From Gammaproteobacteria bacterium (GTDB taxonomy: Bacteria; Pseudomonadota; Gammaproteobacteria; SZUA-229), in assembly GCA_016744065.1 (NCBI GenBank), contig JADGFA010000001.1, positions 116,546-180,545 on the forward strand: 64,000 bases of DNA. The letters are read 5' to 3'. A model generated the notes under the pieces. It did not search any database and was not told where the DNA came from. It saw nothing but the letters and a program-made list of their open reading frames with translations. The position numbers and the translations under genes were made by a program. The first letter of the stretch is position 1. Each line of letters begins with the position of its first letter. Positions 1 through 9,099 of the stretch are shown here, in pieces.

Positions 1-633
1 GATGCTCGTTATACAAAAGTTGTAAGTGAAATGCCGACAACAGATGTCATAACGCAAACAACCCGAATGCAGCAGGTACCGCTAACAACAGCATTATCAA
101 GTAGTTTAATTTCTGCGCAAAATATTTCAACAGGCCCTGTTATAGAATCCAGCAATGCATTAAATCATGTAACACCGCTAAATAATTCATTAACATTGTC
201 TATAACATCTAATATACAAAATGCAGACTGGTCACAACAAATGACACAACAGGTTGCGTACATGGTTAAAGGTGGTTTTCAGCAGGCTGAAATAAAATTG
301 AATCCAGCTAATCTGGGGCCTATGGAAATTAAGTTATCCATGAGTGATGATAATGCGAATATTAATTTTGTGACGCAACATGTGCAGGTACGTGATGCTC
401 TGGATGCGGCTTTACCAAGATTAAAAGAAATGCTTGAACAACAGGGTCTGAACTTATCTGATGTGAATGTATCCACCCAGTCAGAGCAACAACAGGCCAA
501 TGCAGAATCGCAGCAGGATGATCATGCTGATGGCTCTTTGGCTTCAAAAAGTAACCAGTCAGATCTGGATTCTCAAGGTGAGGTGCTAACGACTAATATG
601 GATGTTAGTTCAGGTGTGAGTATATTTGCATAA
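1..633 (+). CDS. fliK: Flagellar hook-length control protein FliK, C-terminal part (5' truncated by window)
   Basis: FliK is exported by the flagellar type III apparatus; its C-terminal domain switches export specificity from hook to filament subunits. The visible part has a low-complexity Ser/Thr/Gln/Asn-rich N-terminal segment and then the conserved Flg_hook domain, with the signature LNPANLGPMEIKLS followed by an amphipathic helix ending in LKEMLEQQGL. A Gln/Asp/Ser-rich tail closes the protein, as is usual for FliK. The first ATG is at base 31, but the frame is open back to base 1 and FliK proteins are normally several hundred residues long, so I treat the gene as continuing upstream. It ends convergent with the hybrid kinase gene. 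The neighbouring che genes support the flagellar assignment. Confidence 0.85.
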   Translation, partial: DARYTKVVSEMPTTDVITQTTRMQQVPLTTALSSSLISAQNISTGPVIESSNALNHVTPLNNSLTLSITSNIQNADWSQQMTQQVAYMVKGGFQQAEIKLNPANLGPMEIKLSMSDDNANINFVTQHVQVRDALDAALPRLKEMLEQQGLNLSDVNVSTQSEQQQANAESQQDDHADGSLASKSNQSDLDSQGEVLTTNMDVSSGVSIFA

Positions 634-716
634 TATTCCAGCTGGCGGGTAGAACTGTAAGCAGGGGTATAAACTATTGAAAAAATGTATTGGTTTTTAA
701 TAAGGTTTAATGCCTG

Positions 717-3170
717 TTAAACGTCTGTAAGTAAATTAACAACAGTGTGAAGTAATTTAGCAGAATCAACTGGTTTTTGTAATAAAGCTTTTATATTTAA
801 ATCTTCAGCTTTTTCATTGTCTAATAAGCTGCTATGTCCAGTACAGATTATAATAGGCAGCTGGGGATTTATTTCAAGCATCTGGCTGGCTAAAATATCA
901 CCTGTAATAACAGGCATAGTCTGATCGCTGACAATTAAGTCATAATTGTCAGGGGTGTTTTTAAATGATTCCAGTGCCTCAACAGAATCACAAAAAACAG
1001 TGGTTTTAAAGCCCGCACCTTTAAATAGTTCTCCCATATAAGATGCAACACTGTTTTCATCATCAACAATCATTATATGCTTTTTTTGAATTTTTGAAAA
1101 ATCAATATCATCTTTTTTCTGTTGTTTATCGGTAGAAGATTCTTTGGCTATTTCAAAAAGTAGCTTTATACAGGTTCCAGGTGTTTTCGTGTCGTTACCT
1201 AAGTGACTATCTGAAATGATGATGTGTCCCTGTGCTTTATGGGTAATCATATTTATAAATGGCAAGCCTGTATTTGTACTCCCTCTATTATCAGAAAAAA
1301 TTTTATGAATTTTTTCTTCATTAATGCCCGGGCCATTATCATGAATAGAAAGAGCTACATATGATCCATTAATGTTAGTGTTACAGGCGCTGCAAGATGT
1401 GTTATGTATATCTTCTATTGAGAGGTTTATTTCAATTTTTCCTTTTCCATTTAGAGCATTGCGTGAGTTAGTTAGTATGTGCATAATCATTTGATTAAAC
1501 TTTGGTGCATTAATTTTAACAGCAGGCAGGTTGTCGTTAATATTTAGTTGCATATCCATTGATGAGGGCAGTGCTGTGCGTAACATTTGCAGTGTGCCCT
1601 TTAATAAAGAAGGTAATAAAATTGCCTGATTAGGTGTGTCGTCCTGTAAGTTAATACTTTGTAACTGGGCGATAATGTTTTTTGCTTTAATTCCGGAATT
1701 TTGTATTTGCGTTAAATAATTATGCAATTTTGTGTCACTACTATCGAGTATTTCAAAGGCTAACTCAGAAAATCCTAAAATACTAGCGAGTATATTGTTG
1801 AAGTCATGTGCAATGCCACCAGCTAGCATACCAATAGCTTCAACTTTTTGTGCCTGATGTAATTGTTTTTCAAGATGTTTTTGTTCTTTTTCATGCTTTA
1901 ATAACTCAGTAATATCTTCGCCTGCTGATAGAACAGCATCTATACCGCCCTGTTTGTTTAATAGTAATGAGTTTTTCCATCTGATGTATCGAGTTTTATT
2001 ATGTTTGTTAATAATGGGCGTTACATTCCCATGTGCCCCCATGTCACTGTCAGGTACTTTTTCTTTATTAATTATTTTTTTAAAAGTTTTACTTGCTTTA
2101 TCTTTAAGTATTTCTGGTATGAATGTGTTAATGAAGTTCATACCAGCAAGATCTTCCTGTGAAAACCCAAGAATTGAGGCGGCGTACCGATTAGCAAGTA
2201 AAATTTTTCCTTCTATGTTCAGTACAATAAATACAACTTTTGCAACATCCAGGTAGTTTCTGGATAGTTCCTGTTCATGCCTGAGCGCCTGTTCCATGTT
2301 TTGCCGATTAATTGCTTCAGCGAGTATATTACAGACTGATTGCAAGAAATGAACTTCATCAATGTTAAAATTTTTTGGAGTGTTTGAAAGTAGAGTGAAA
2401 ATACCAAATGGGTGTTTTTTATCACCAATTAAGATACAGGTAGCCGAACAGGCTTTTTCCTGTAAATATTCGTCAGGTATAATAAAGCGAGTTTCATTTT
2501 TTAGAGATTCGCAAATAACAGGTCGCTCACTATTCAGTGTGTACTCTAAAAAATTATTTTCTATGATATCTATTATGGTTTTTTCAGGCTCTAAATGAGT
2601 AGTGTTGTAGCATGTGCGTACAAGTGCCTGTTTTCCATTTTCTGATATTTCCTGAATGAAACCAATGTTTATATTTAAAGATCCGCAAACAACCGATAAA
2701 GTCTGTTCAAGTAAGTCATGTATAGGGATATTGTTGAGTGATATCTGGCCAAGAATGGCAATGAGCCCTTGCCGGTGTGCTCTTTGTTTTAAGTTGTCGA
2801 TAAGCTTTTTTCGAGGGCTTATATCTATGAAACTGCCAATGTAACGATTTTTATGTACACTGGAAATAACGGGTTTTATAGTTGTGTCTAACCAGATCAG
2901 ATTTTTAGTTTTGTGATTAAGTTGTAGTTCTCCTTTCCATGTTTCATTTTTTTCCAGAGTTCTGATAAGAAAATCATATATGTTGTTTGATTGTTCCTGA
3001 TGTTTTATCTGTAAAAGGCCTGTTCCATTAAGCTCGTTTTCAGTATAACCAGTTAAAGTATTAAAATTATTGTTTGAATAAATGACTTTAAAGTTTTCAT
3101 CAAGTATACAAATAGTTGAGCAGTTGTATATCTGCTCTAAAAGATCTATGTCAAGCTTGTTTTCTTGCAT
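717..3170 (-). CDS. Soluble hybrid sensor histidine kinase (PAS-GAF-PAS-HisKA-HATPase-REC)
   Basis: This 817-residue protein has no evident membrane segment, so it should sense an intracellular signal. Domains in order are a PAS with PAC segment (about 7-120), a GAF domain (about 140-290), a second PAS (about 300-425), a HisKA dimerisation helix with the H-box GGIAHDFNNILA (about 435-505), an HATPase_c domain with an N-box-like HILTNSRNALN and the G1 box DNGPGI (about 545-665), and a C-terminal receiver (about 695-815) with VDDE, SDQTMP and LQKP. The HDFNN H-box is typical of hybrid kinases that pass phosphate to their own receiver. Its start lies 9 bases after the stop of the upstream response regulator, so the two probably form one transcript and one signalling unit. 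The signal is unknown. Confidence 0.9.
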   Translation of the reverse strand: MQENKLDIDLLEQIYNCSTICILDENFKVIYSNNNFNTLTGYTENELNGTGLLQIKHQEQSNNIYDFLIRTLEKNETWKGELQLNHKTKNLIWLDTTIKPVISSVHKNRYIGSFIDISPRKKLIDNLKQRAHRQGLIAILGQISLNNIPIHDLLEQTLSVVCGSLNINIGFIQEISENGKQALVRTCYNTTHLEPEKTIIDIIENNFLEYTLNSERPVICESLKNETRFIIPDEYLQEKACSATCILIGDKKHPFGIFTLLSNTPKNFNIDEVHFLQSVCNILAEAINRQNMEQALRHEQELSRNYLDVAKVVFIVLNIEGKILLANRYAASILGFSQEDLAGMNFINTFIPEILKDKASKTFKKIINKEKVPDSDMGAHGNVTPIINKHNKTRYIRWKNSLLLNKQGGIDAVLSAGEDITELLKHEKEQKHLEKQLHQAQKVEAIGMLAGGIAHDFNNILASILGFSELAFEILDSSDTKLHNYLTQIQNSGIKAKNIIAQLQSINLQDDTPNQAILLPSLLKGTLQMLRTALPSSMDMQLNINDNLPAVKINAPKFNQMIMHILTNSRNALNGKGKIEINLSIEDIHNTSCSACNTNINGSYVALSIHDNGPGINEEKIHKIFSDNRGSTNTGLPFINMITHKAQGHIIISDSHLGNDTKTPGTCIKLLFEIAKESSTDKQQKKDDIDFSKIQKKHIMIVDDENSVASYMGELFKGAGFKTTVFCDSVEALESFKNTPDNYDLIVSDQTMPVITGDILASQMLEINPQLPIIICTGHSSLLDNEKAEDLNIKALLQKPVDSAKLLHTVVNLLTDV

Positions 3171-3179
3171 TATGTGAAA

Positions 3180-3554
3180 TTAATGTTTGGTTTCAAGTAT
3201 TGTATTAATGCTTGATCTAAGTTCAGTTACTGTGAATGGTTTTTTGAGTGTGTCCTCTGCACCAACTAATTTTGCAATGGGCAGGTAATCAAAACGACCT
3301 GTAATACCACCGCCTCCTGATATAGCAAGTATTTTTATGTCTGGATGTATTTTTTTGAATTCCATAATCATATCAATTCCATTTTTTTTAGGCATAACAA
3401 GGTCTGCTATTAGTAGGTCAATAGTGTTGTTGTTTGATATTTCTTCAGCACAGGCGACAGTTTCAGAGGTAAAGATCTGGTGTGAATCTGTCAAGGCCTG
3501 TTCGATAAAAATCAAAATTGATTTGTCATCATCTACCACTAAAATATTGCTCAT
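3180..3554 (-). CDS. Single-domain response regulator (CheY-like receiver)
   Basis: This is a stand-alone receiver of 124 residues with no output domain. It has the acidic pair VDDD near residues 7-10, the phospho-acceptor Asp51 in IADLVMP and the conserved Lys in LKKPF. Between beta-4 and alpha-4 it has the glycine-rich ISGGGGITGRFDY, seen in receivers paired with hybrid kinases rather than in motor-binding CheY. It lies immediately upstream of and probably co-transcribed with the hybrid kinase, so it is a likely target or phosphate sink of that kinase. A role at the flagellar switch is less likely because a canonical CheY is encoded next to cheA. Confidence 0.88.
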   Translation of the reverse strand: MSNILVVDDDKSILIFIEQALTDSHQIFTSETVACAEEISNNNTIDLLIADLVMPKKNGIDMIMEFKKIHPDIKILAISGGGGITGRFDYLPIAKLVGAEDTLKKPFTVTELRSSINTILETKH

Positions 3555-3665
3555 GTATAGTTCCAGATTAAGCGGCTATAAAAAATATTTATGGGCCTAA
3601 TTTTTGAATAAGTAGGCGAGTAGGTTAAACTGATTTAGATTATTTGTCTGAATCGACATACAAAT

Positions 3666-4859
3666 CTAGAATAATTCGACCTCGCCACCATCATTCATTG
3701 ATTGCTGCTGTATAGGGCTATTGTTTGTTTCTTCTAACTCTGCCTTCGATAAAATATCCTGTATAGCCGGAATAAGTTTCAGGTTGTTGGGTGTGATTTC
3801 AGAGAGATTATTAAGTGATTCTGAAATAACCTCATTTGCATTACATAAAGTGCTAAGGCGATTTAGTCGTTTATTTATATGATCGGTTAGTTGTGTAATC
3901 ATATCTTCAAACTGCAAAGACTGGATGGCATTACCGACATGTTTGTTCAATAATTCAGATACATCAGAAATAGCTGAGAGCTGACGGGCGGTATCTTCAT
4001 TTCTGGATTCTATTTCACCCATTAGTTCATTGAAATGGTCTTTATTGTTCATGGTCATATTCATATCAGAGGAAGCCATTTTTCCCACCTGATTATTTGC
4101 TATTTCAATCGTGGTTACGGTGCTACCAAACTGAGTTCGTATTTGATCACTGAAACTTTGGCTGCGTTGTGATAGTGATCGCACTTCATCGGCGACTACA
4201 GCAAAACCACGCCCCTGCTCACCAGCACGGGCGGCTTCAATAGCTGCATTGAGTGCTAATAAATTAGTTTGTGAACTAATTGAATCCATTTCATCTAGTA
4301 ATTTAAGCACCTGATTATAGTCGTCTTTAATCAGGTTTAATGATTTAACCAGCTCCATGCTTTGAGCACTCATCTGAGTAATATTATCCATCATTTGCTT
4401 TAAAGAATCAGCGGCTTCTACGGCTATACTTTTTATAGAGTGGTGCTCATCAGAATTATTTGATGTTTCTTCTACCAGAGCATAAACCATATTTTTCTGT
4501 TGTGATGACTCATTTTCAAGGCCGTGAAAACTGGCCACCAGTCCACATATGGCTCCGTGTAAGAGGCTTTGAATCTGTGTGTTTTCATCCTGTAATGTGG
4601 TGATTTCTTCACGTGTTGCCTGATGAAGTTTATTGAAAAGAGAATTAAGTTGTTGTATTTGAGAGCTATTCTGGTTATCGGCTTCTGCTGTCTGTTTAGT
4701 TAAAGTGCCTCCCGTAGTTTGTTTAATAGCAATGGCACTGGTTATTATCAAACTGATAAATAAGATATAAATTAGCCATTTTTCTGGGTAAACACTAAAA
4801 ATAGTAATGCAAAATAAAGAAATTATTATATTAATAAAGTGGTATTTGGTGTTACTCAT
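3666..4859 (-). CDS. Short membrane methyl-accepting chemotaxis protein with CheZ-like helix and EVELF tail
   Basis: This 397-residue chemoreceptor has two closely spaced N-terminal membrane segments (about 8-22 and 28-46) with almost no periplasmic loop, so it has no ordinary external ligand domain. A coiled coil leads to the receptor hairpin tip (about 193-235) containing [19 protein letters not shown] and [11 protein letters not shown], the region that binds CheA and CheW. After the hairpin comes [10 protein letters not shown] (about 314-323), whose Asp319-x-x-x-Gln323 resembles the catalytic helix of CheZ. The protein ends GGEVELF. A paralogue of identical length lies at 16130-17323 and shares all these features. 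It is transcribed away from cheY. How it senses is unknown; it may respond to membrane state or to a cytoplasmic partner. Confidence 0.88.
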   Translation of the reverse strand: MSNTKYHFINIIISLFCITIFSVYPEKWLIYILFISLIITSAIAIKQTTGGTLTKQTAEADNQNSSQIQQLNSLFNKLHQATREEITTLQDENTQIQSLLHGAICGLVASFHGLENESSQQKNMVYALVEETSNNSDEHHSIKSIAVEAADSLKQMMDNITQMSAQSMELVKSLNLIKDDYNQVLKLLDEMDSISSQTNLLALNAAIEAARAGEQGRGFAVVADEVRSLSQRSQSFSDQIRTQFGSTVTTIEIANNQVGKMASSDMNMTMNNKDHFNELMGEIESRNEDTARQLSAISDVSELLNKHVGNAIQSLQFEDMITQLTDHINKRLNRLSTLCNANEVISESLNNLSEITPNNLKLIPAIQDILSKAELEETNNSPIQQQSMNDGGEVELF

Positions 4860-5379
4860 AGTTAATTTTCAGTTCCATCAAGCCTAAATTTAATCATTAT
4901 ATTTACATTAGACAACAGTAACGTTATCAGGTGTTTTATGTTGAAGTTTAATACCATGGCGAAATCCTGTGGCCACTATTGATTCCATTCAATGATTTTT
5001 AGCTTATATCTAAATACCGGAAACCCAATAAGAGTAATTTGTTTTTGCTTAAGCCTGAACAGAGTCTAGTCATAAGTTGTGAATTTGCAAGTTTATATAA
5101 TAGGTAGTTAATTAAGGCATGCCAGGAATGATCTTATAGTTAATTCAGCCAGATAATGGAAAAAACCTGTACCTGCCTGTATCTATAAAAACATAAATTC
5201 AAGATGTGATCTGGTTTCCCCTGATGTACCTGAAATCATTTTTATTTTAATTAATTGGTAGAAGTCTGGAACATAGTCTATACATATATCATTGGTAAAA
5301 TTTACAAGATTTAATGATGAAAATATAGCTACCTGATATCGTATATTTATTAAGCGGGTAACTGGGGGAATATAACAAA
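4860..5379. other. Divergent intergenic region between receptor gene and cheY
   Basis: These 520 bases separate the minus-strand receptor from cheY and must contain promoters for both directions. I found a TATAAT at 5096-5101 but no properly spaced -35 partner. I did not find a convincing sigma-28 or sigma-54 flagellar promoter. A strong ribosome-binding sequence (GGGGGA) lies about 8 bases before the cheY ATG. No gene, RNA or repeat is supported here. Confidence 0.5.
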
Positions 5380-5742
5380 ATGGCAACAATTTTAGCGGTT
5401 GATGATTCGGCGTCGATGAGACAGATGGTGACATTTACACTTAAAGGTGCAGGTTATCAGGTTACTGAAGCAGCAGATGGCCAGGAAGCACTGACTAAAG
5501 CAAAATCACAGCAGTTCGATTTAATTATTACTGATGTAAATATGCCGGTGATGGATGGTATTACCTTTATCAGAAATTTGCGTGGTGAAGCTAATTATAA
5601 GTTTATTCCCATGTTGATGCTGACAACTGAGTCAGGTATGGATAAAAAACAGGAGGGTAAGGCGGCTGGTGCTACGGGCTGGATCGTTAAGCCATTTAAT
5701 CCAGATCAATTATTAAATACAGTTAAAAAAGTACTGGGTTAA
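5380..5742 (+). CDS. cheY: Chemotaxis response regulator CheY
   Basis: CheY carries the signal from CheA to the flagellar motor switch protein FliM. The 120 residues form one receiver domain: acidic pair Asp8-Asp9, phosphorylation site Asp52 in ITDVNMPVMDG, the switch Thr in MLTTES and the conserved Lys in WIVKPFNP. It heads the plus-strand chemotaxis run and is followed after 20 bases by cheA. In many gammaproteobacteria cheZ sits between cheY and cheA; here it does not, and no cheZ is seen anywhere in the window. The start is supported by a GGGGGA sequence upstream. Confidence 0.95.
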   Translation: MATILAVDDSASMRQMVTFTLKGAGYQVTEAADGQEALTKAKSQQFDLIITDVNMPVMDGITFIRNLRGEANYKFIPMLMLTTESGMDKKQEGKAAGATGWIVKPFNPDQLLNTVKKVLG

Positions 5743-5762
5743 AACACAGGCAGGAGCACAAA

Positions 5763-7796
5763 ATGTCAATTGATCTAGAACAGTTTCACGAAACCTTTTA
5801 TGAAGAAAGCTTTGAAGGCCTGGATATTATGGAGTCGGGTTTATTAGAGCTGGAGCAGGGTGAAGTTGATCTGGAAAATATAAATACTATCTTTCGCTCG
5901 GCTCACTCTATAAAAGGTGGCAGTGGTACTTTCGGTTTTACTGCGGTTGCTGAATTTACCCATGATATGGAAACGCTGCTTGATCAGATGCGCAATGGAG
6001 AGCGTAGTGTTTCAGTGCCTGTGGTAAATACCCTGTTATCCAGTGTTGATGTTTTACGAAATATGCTTAATGCCATCAGAGATGGTTCTGAAATTGATGC
6101 CGATAATGTAGCAGAAATGACATCTGCAATTAAAAGTATCCTGGGTGAAGAGGATAATGCTCCTGTGTCATCTGAGGTAGAAAAATCAGAGCTTGTAGCA
6201 AAAGGCTGGATTGTTCATTTTACACCTCATTTAGATATTATGAAAACAGGCAATGATACGGTACGTCTGTTACGAGAATTGAATTCCCTGGCTGAATCAG
6301 CTGAGGTGGTCGTAGATAATAGTTCGCTTCCCCCTTTAAGTGAGCTTGATCCTGAAGATTGCCATCAATCATGGTGTATCAACTTAACAGGTAACGATGT
6401 TAATGAGGAGAGTATTCGTGAGGTTTTTGCCTGGGTTGATGATGAATGTGACTTAAAAATTGAGCCTCTTGTAGATGAAAATAGTTATGCCGGCCCCGAG
6501 CGTCGTGATGTTGAAGATACTGATCGTCGTACAAAAGTTCCGGAAAGGCGTGCAACCGAAAGAAGGACAGGTAAAACAACAGAGTCGTCCTCTATTCGGG
6601 TTAATATCAGTAAGGTTGATGAACTGATTAATATGGTAGGTGAGCTGGTAATAACTCAGTCTATGTTAAGTCGTTTTGGTGAGCTTGATGAGTTTAATGA
6701 TAATACCTTAGATCGTTTGAAAGACGGGCTGGCACAACTGGAAGGTCACACCCGTGAATTGCAGGAAAGTGTTATGCGTATTCGTATGATGCCCATCAGT
6801 TTTGCATTTCAGCGTTTTCCACGTCTGGTACATGACCTTAGTGCAACTTTTGATAAAAAAATAGAATTAATAGTAACCGGTGAAACAACTGAGTTAGATA
6901 AAACAGTGCTTGAAAAAATTGGTGACCCCTTGGTTCACCTGGTGCGAAACTCTCTTGATCATGGTATTGAATCGCCTGCGGATAGAGTGAAGGCCGGTAA
7001 ATCTGAAACTGGGGTGATTGAACTCAGTGCGTTCCATCAGGGTGGCAATATTATTATTCAGATTAAAGATGATGGTGCTGGATTAAATACACAGAAAATT
7101 CTTTCAAAAGCTAAAGAAAAAGGTCTGGTTGCCAGTGATGAGCGTCTTATGGATGAAAGTATTCATGATTTAATTTTTCGTCCCGGATTTTCCACTGCTG
7201 ATGTTGTAAGTGATGTTTCTGGGCGTGGTGTAGGCATGGATGTCGTACGACGAAATATTCGTGAGCTAGGTGGTGCAGTTGAGGTTAAATCGACACCGGG
7301 CAAAGGCTCTGTCTTTACTATTCGTTTACCACTTACGCTGGCAATACTTGATGGTCAGTTAGTGGGTATAGGGGAGGAAACCTATATCTTACCTGTTATC
7401 TCTATTATTGAATCATTGCAGGTGAAAACAGAAAATATTAATGCTGTAGCAGGAAATGCTGAAGTTTATCGCTTACGTGACGAATACATACCTATAGTGC
7501 GTTTATATCAGGTATTTGGAATTAAGCCAATTTCAACTGATCTGGAAAGCGGGTTACTGGTGGTCGTGGAGGCCGAAGGCAAAAAAATTGCCATATATGT
7601 TGATGATTTGCTTGGTCAGCAACAGGTAGTAATAAAAAGCCTGGAAACTAATTTTAGAAAAATAGAAGGTTTATCTGGAGCCACAATACTGGGTGATGGC
7701 ACTGTCGCACTTATTATTGATATTGCTGGTTTGATAGATTTATACCAGAAAGATATGGCAAGTATTGTCGTTCCAATAAAAGGTGCAGCGGCATAG
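5763..7796 (+). CDS. cheA: Chemotaxis histidine kinase CheA
   Basis: CheA autophosphorylates in response to receptor state and passes phosphate to CheY and CheB. All canonical parts are visible in 677 residues. The P1 Hpt domain carries the phospho-acceptor His48 in FRSAHSIKGGSGTFGF. A P2-like regulator-docking domain spans about 143-240. A charged linker rich in Arg and Glu (about 243-275) follows. The P3 dimerisation helices start at about 280 and contain MVGELVITQSML. The P4 ATPase has the N-box LVHLVRNSLDHGI and the motifs DDGAGL and GRGVGMDVVR. The P5 CheW-like domain covers about 535-670. The gene sits between cheY and cheW with short gaps, consistent with co-transcription. No key residue appears to be missing. 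Confidence 0.96.
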   Translation: MSIDLEQFHETFYEESFEGLDIMESGLLELEQGEVDLENINTIFRSAHSIKGGSGTFGFTAVAEFTHDMETLLDQMRNGERSVSVPVVNTLLSSVDVLRNMLNAIRDGSEIDADNVAEMTSAIKSILGEEDNAPVSSEVEKSELVAKGWIVHFTPHLDIMKTGNDTVRLLRELNSLAESAEVVVDNSSLPPLSELDPEDCHQSWCINLTGNDVNEESIREVFAWVDDECDLKIEPLVDENSYAGPERRDVEDTDRRTKVPERRATERRTGKTTESSSIRVNISKVDELINMVGELVITQSMLSRFGELDEFNDNTLDRLKDGLAQLEGHTRELQESVMRIRMMPISFAFQRFPRLVHDLSATFDKKIELIVTGETTELDKTVLEKIGDPLVHLVRNSLDHGIESPADRVKAGKSETGVIELSAFHQGGNIIIQIKDDGAGLNTQKILSKAKEKGLVASDERLMDESIHDLIFRPGFSTADVVSDVSGRGVGMDVVRRNIRELGGAVEVKSTPGKGSVFTIRLPLTLAILDGQLVGIGEETYILPVISIIESLQVKTENINAVAGNAEVYRLRDEYIPIVRLYQVFGIKPISTDLESGLLVVVEAEGKKIAIYVDDLLGQQQVVIKSLETNFRKIEGLSGATILGDGTVALIIDIAGLIDLYQKDMASIVVPIKGAAA

Positions 7797-7814
7797 CTGC
7801 GTTAGGAGAAAAGT

Positions 7815-8327
7815 ATGTCGGAAACAGCAGATGATCTAAATAGTGATGCACCAGTAAAAGAATTTAAAGAGCTGTTAACTTTTTTTCTGGCAGGAGAAGA
7901 ATATGGTGTTGATATTCTCCGTGTACAGGAAATAAAAGGCTGGGATTCCGTTACCAACATCCCAAATACACCTGAATATATTCGTGGTGTAATCAATATA
8001 CGTGGTGCCATTGTACCTATTATTGATATGCGATTACGTTTTATGCTGGAAAAGAAAGAATATGATGCAACAACCGTAGTAATTATATTGAATGTGGTTA
8101 ATAAAGGAAGTACCGATAGAGTAATGGGTGTTGTGGTAGATGCTGTATCAGATGTATATAACGTGCCAGTTAATGATGTTAAAGCATCACCTGATTTTGG
8201 CACAGCGGTAGATACTGAATTTGTTACTGGGCTTGCGACCATTGATGAAAAAATGATTATTGTACTGGATATAGATCATATGTTGAATGCGGCTGAACTC
8301 GCTGTTGTAGATCAGATGTCGGAATAA
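7815..8327 (+). CDS. cheW: Chemotaxis coupling protein CheW
   Basis: CheW links chemoreceptors to CheA in the signalling array. The 170 residues form one CheW-like beta-barrel fold: FLAGEEYGVDILRVQEI near the start, then the conserved segment PNTPEYIRGVINIRG, and a C-terminal strand ending in MIIVLDIDHML. A short N-terminal acidic extension of about 15 residues precedes the domain. The start ATG at 7815 has a GGAGAA ribosome-binding sequence directly upstream. It follows cheA by 18 bases and precedes the ParA-like gene by 16 bases, so all three are probably translated from one message. Confidence 0.95.
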   Translation: MSETADDLNSDAPVKEFKELLTFFLAGEEYGVDILRVQEIKGWDSVTNIPNTPEYIRGVINIRGAIVPIIDMRLRFMLEKKEYDATTVVIILNVVNKGSTDRVMGVVVDAVSDVYNVPVNDVKASPDFGTAVDTEFVTGLATIDEKMIIVLDIDHMLNAAELAVVDQMSE

Positions 8328-8343
8328 AAGGAAATATTTCAGG

Positions 8344-9099
8344 ATGACCAGAAAGGTTGCTGTTATTAATCAGAAAGGAGGTGTGGGTAAAACAACCACA
8401 ACAGCGAATCTGGGCTATATGCTTGCACAACAGGGTTATAAAGTAACATTAATAGATCTGGATCCCCAGGGTAGTTTAACGATTAGTCTGGGTGTTAACT
8501 GGCAGGAAAAACGGGGTATAGAAGACTTATTATTGCATGATGATATTTTAGAAAATGTAATTATTGAAAGTAGGAAAAATTTACGTCTAATTCCCTGCGG
8601 TAATAACCTGGGACAGGCGGAGCACATTGATAAAAAATCTTCATCAGTGATTGCGAAAAAGTTAAAAGATGTAATGGGTCAGTTGGATGATGATTACGTA
8701 TTAATTGATTGCCCACCTTCATCAGGGCTTTTAATTATATGTGCGCTTTATGCCATAGATGAGGTGTTAATACCCATATCAAGTGACTATTTAACCTTGC
8801 ATGGTTTGTCGCATTTATTGGGTACATTAAAAGGCTTTGAAGAGCGCCTCAAACATGAAATTAAAAAATGGTTTGTGGTCACGAGATTTCATCCGAGGAG
8901 GCGATTGTCTCAGGATGTAAAAGAAAAATTGATTTCTTATTTTCCGGACAGAGTTTTAAAAACATCTATTCGTGAAAGTACGGCACTGGCGGAAAGCCCA
9001 AGTTTTGGTTTAACCGTTGAAGAGCACCAGAAAGGGGGTAATGGTTCAACTGATTACCGTGATCTGGCTGAAGATTTTTGTATAGGAAGGACTTGTTAA
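8344..9099 (+). CDS. ParA/MinD-family ATPase of the chemotaxis cluster (ParC/Soj-like)
   Basis: Deviant-Walker ParA ATPases position cellular cargo by forming ATP-dependent surface gradients. The protein has the signature QKGGVGKTT at 10-18, the A' motif LIDLDPQGS and the Walker-B-like VLIDCPPSSG, within 251 residues, which is a full-length single-domain ParA. There is no parB and no parS-like array nearby. It lies between cheW and a globin-STAS gene, so the job is more likely positioning of chemosensory arrays, as for ParC in Vibrio, than plasmid or chromosome partition. That role is an inference from context. Its stop codon overlaps the next start by one base. Confidence 0.85.
   Translation: MTRKVAVINQKGGVGKTTTTANLGYMLAQQGYKVTLIDLDPQGSLTISLGVNWQEKRGIEDLLLHDDILENVIIESRKNLRLIPCGNNLGQAEHIDKKSSSVIAKKLKDVMGQLDDDYVLIDCPPSSGLLIICALYAIDEVLIPISSDYLTLHGLSHLLGTLKGFEERLKHEIKKWFVVTRFHPRRRLSQDVKEKLISYFPDRVLKTSIRESTALAESPSFGLTVEEHQKGGNGSTDYRDLAEDFCIGRTC

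Noticed and set aside
5096..5101. TATAAT as the cheY promoter
   Set aside because: No -35 element at proper spacing; the site is almost 300 bases from cheY.
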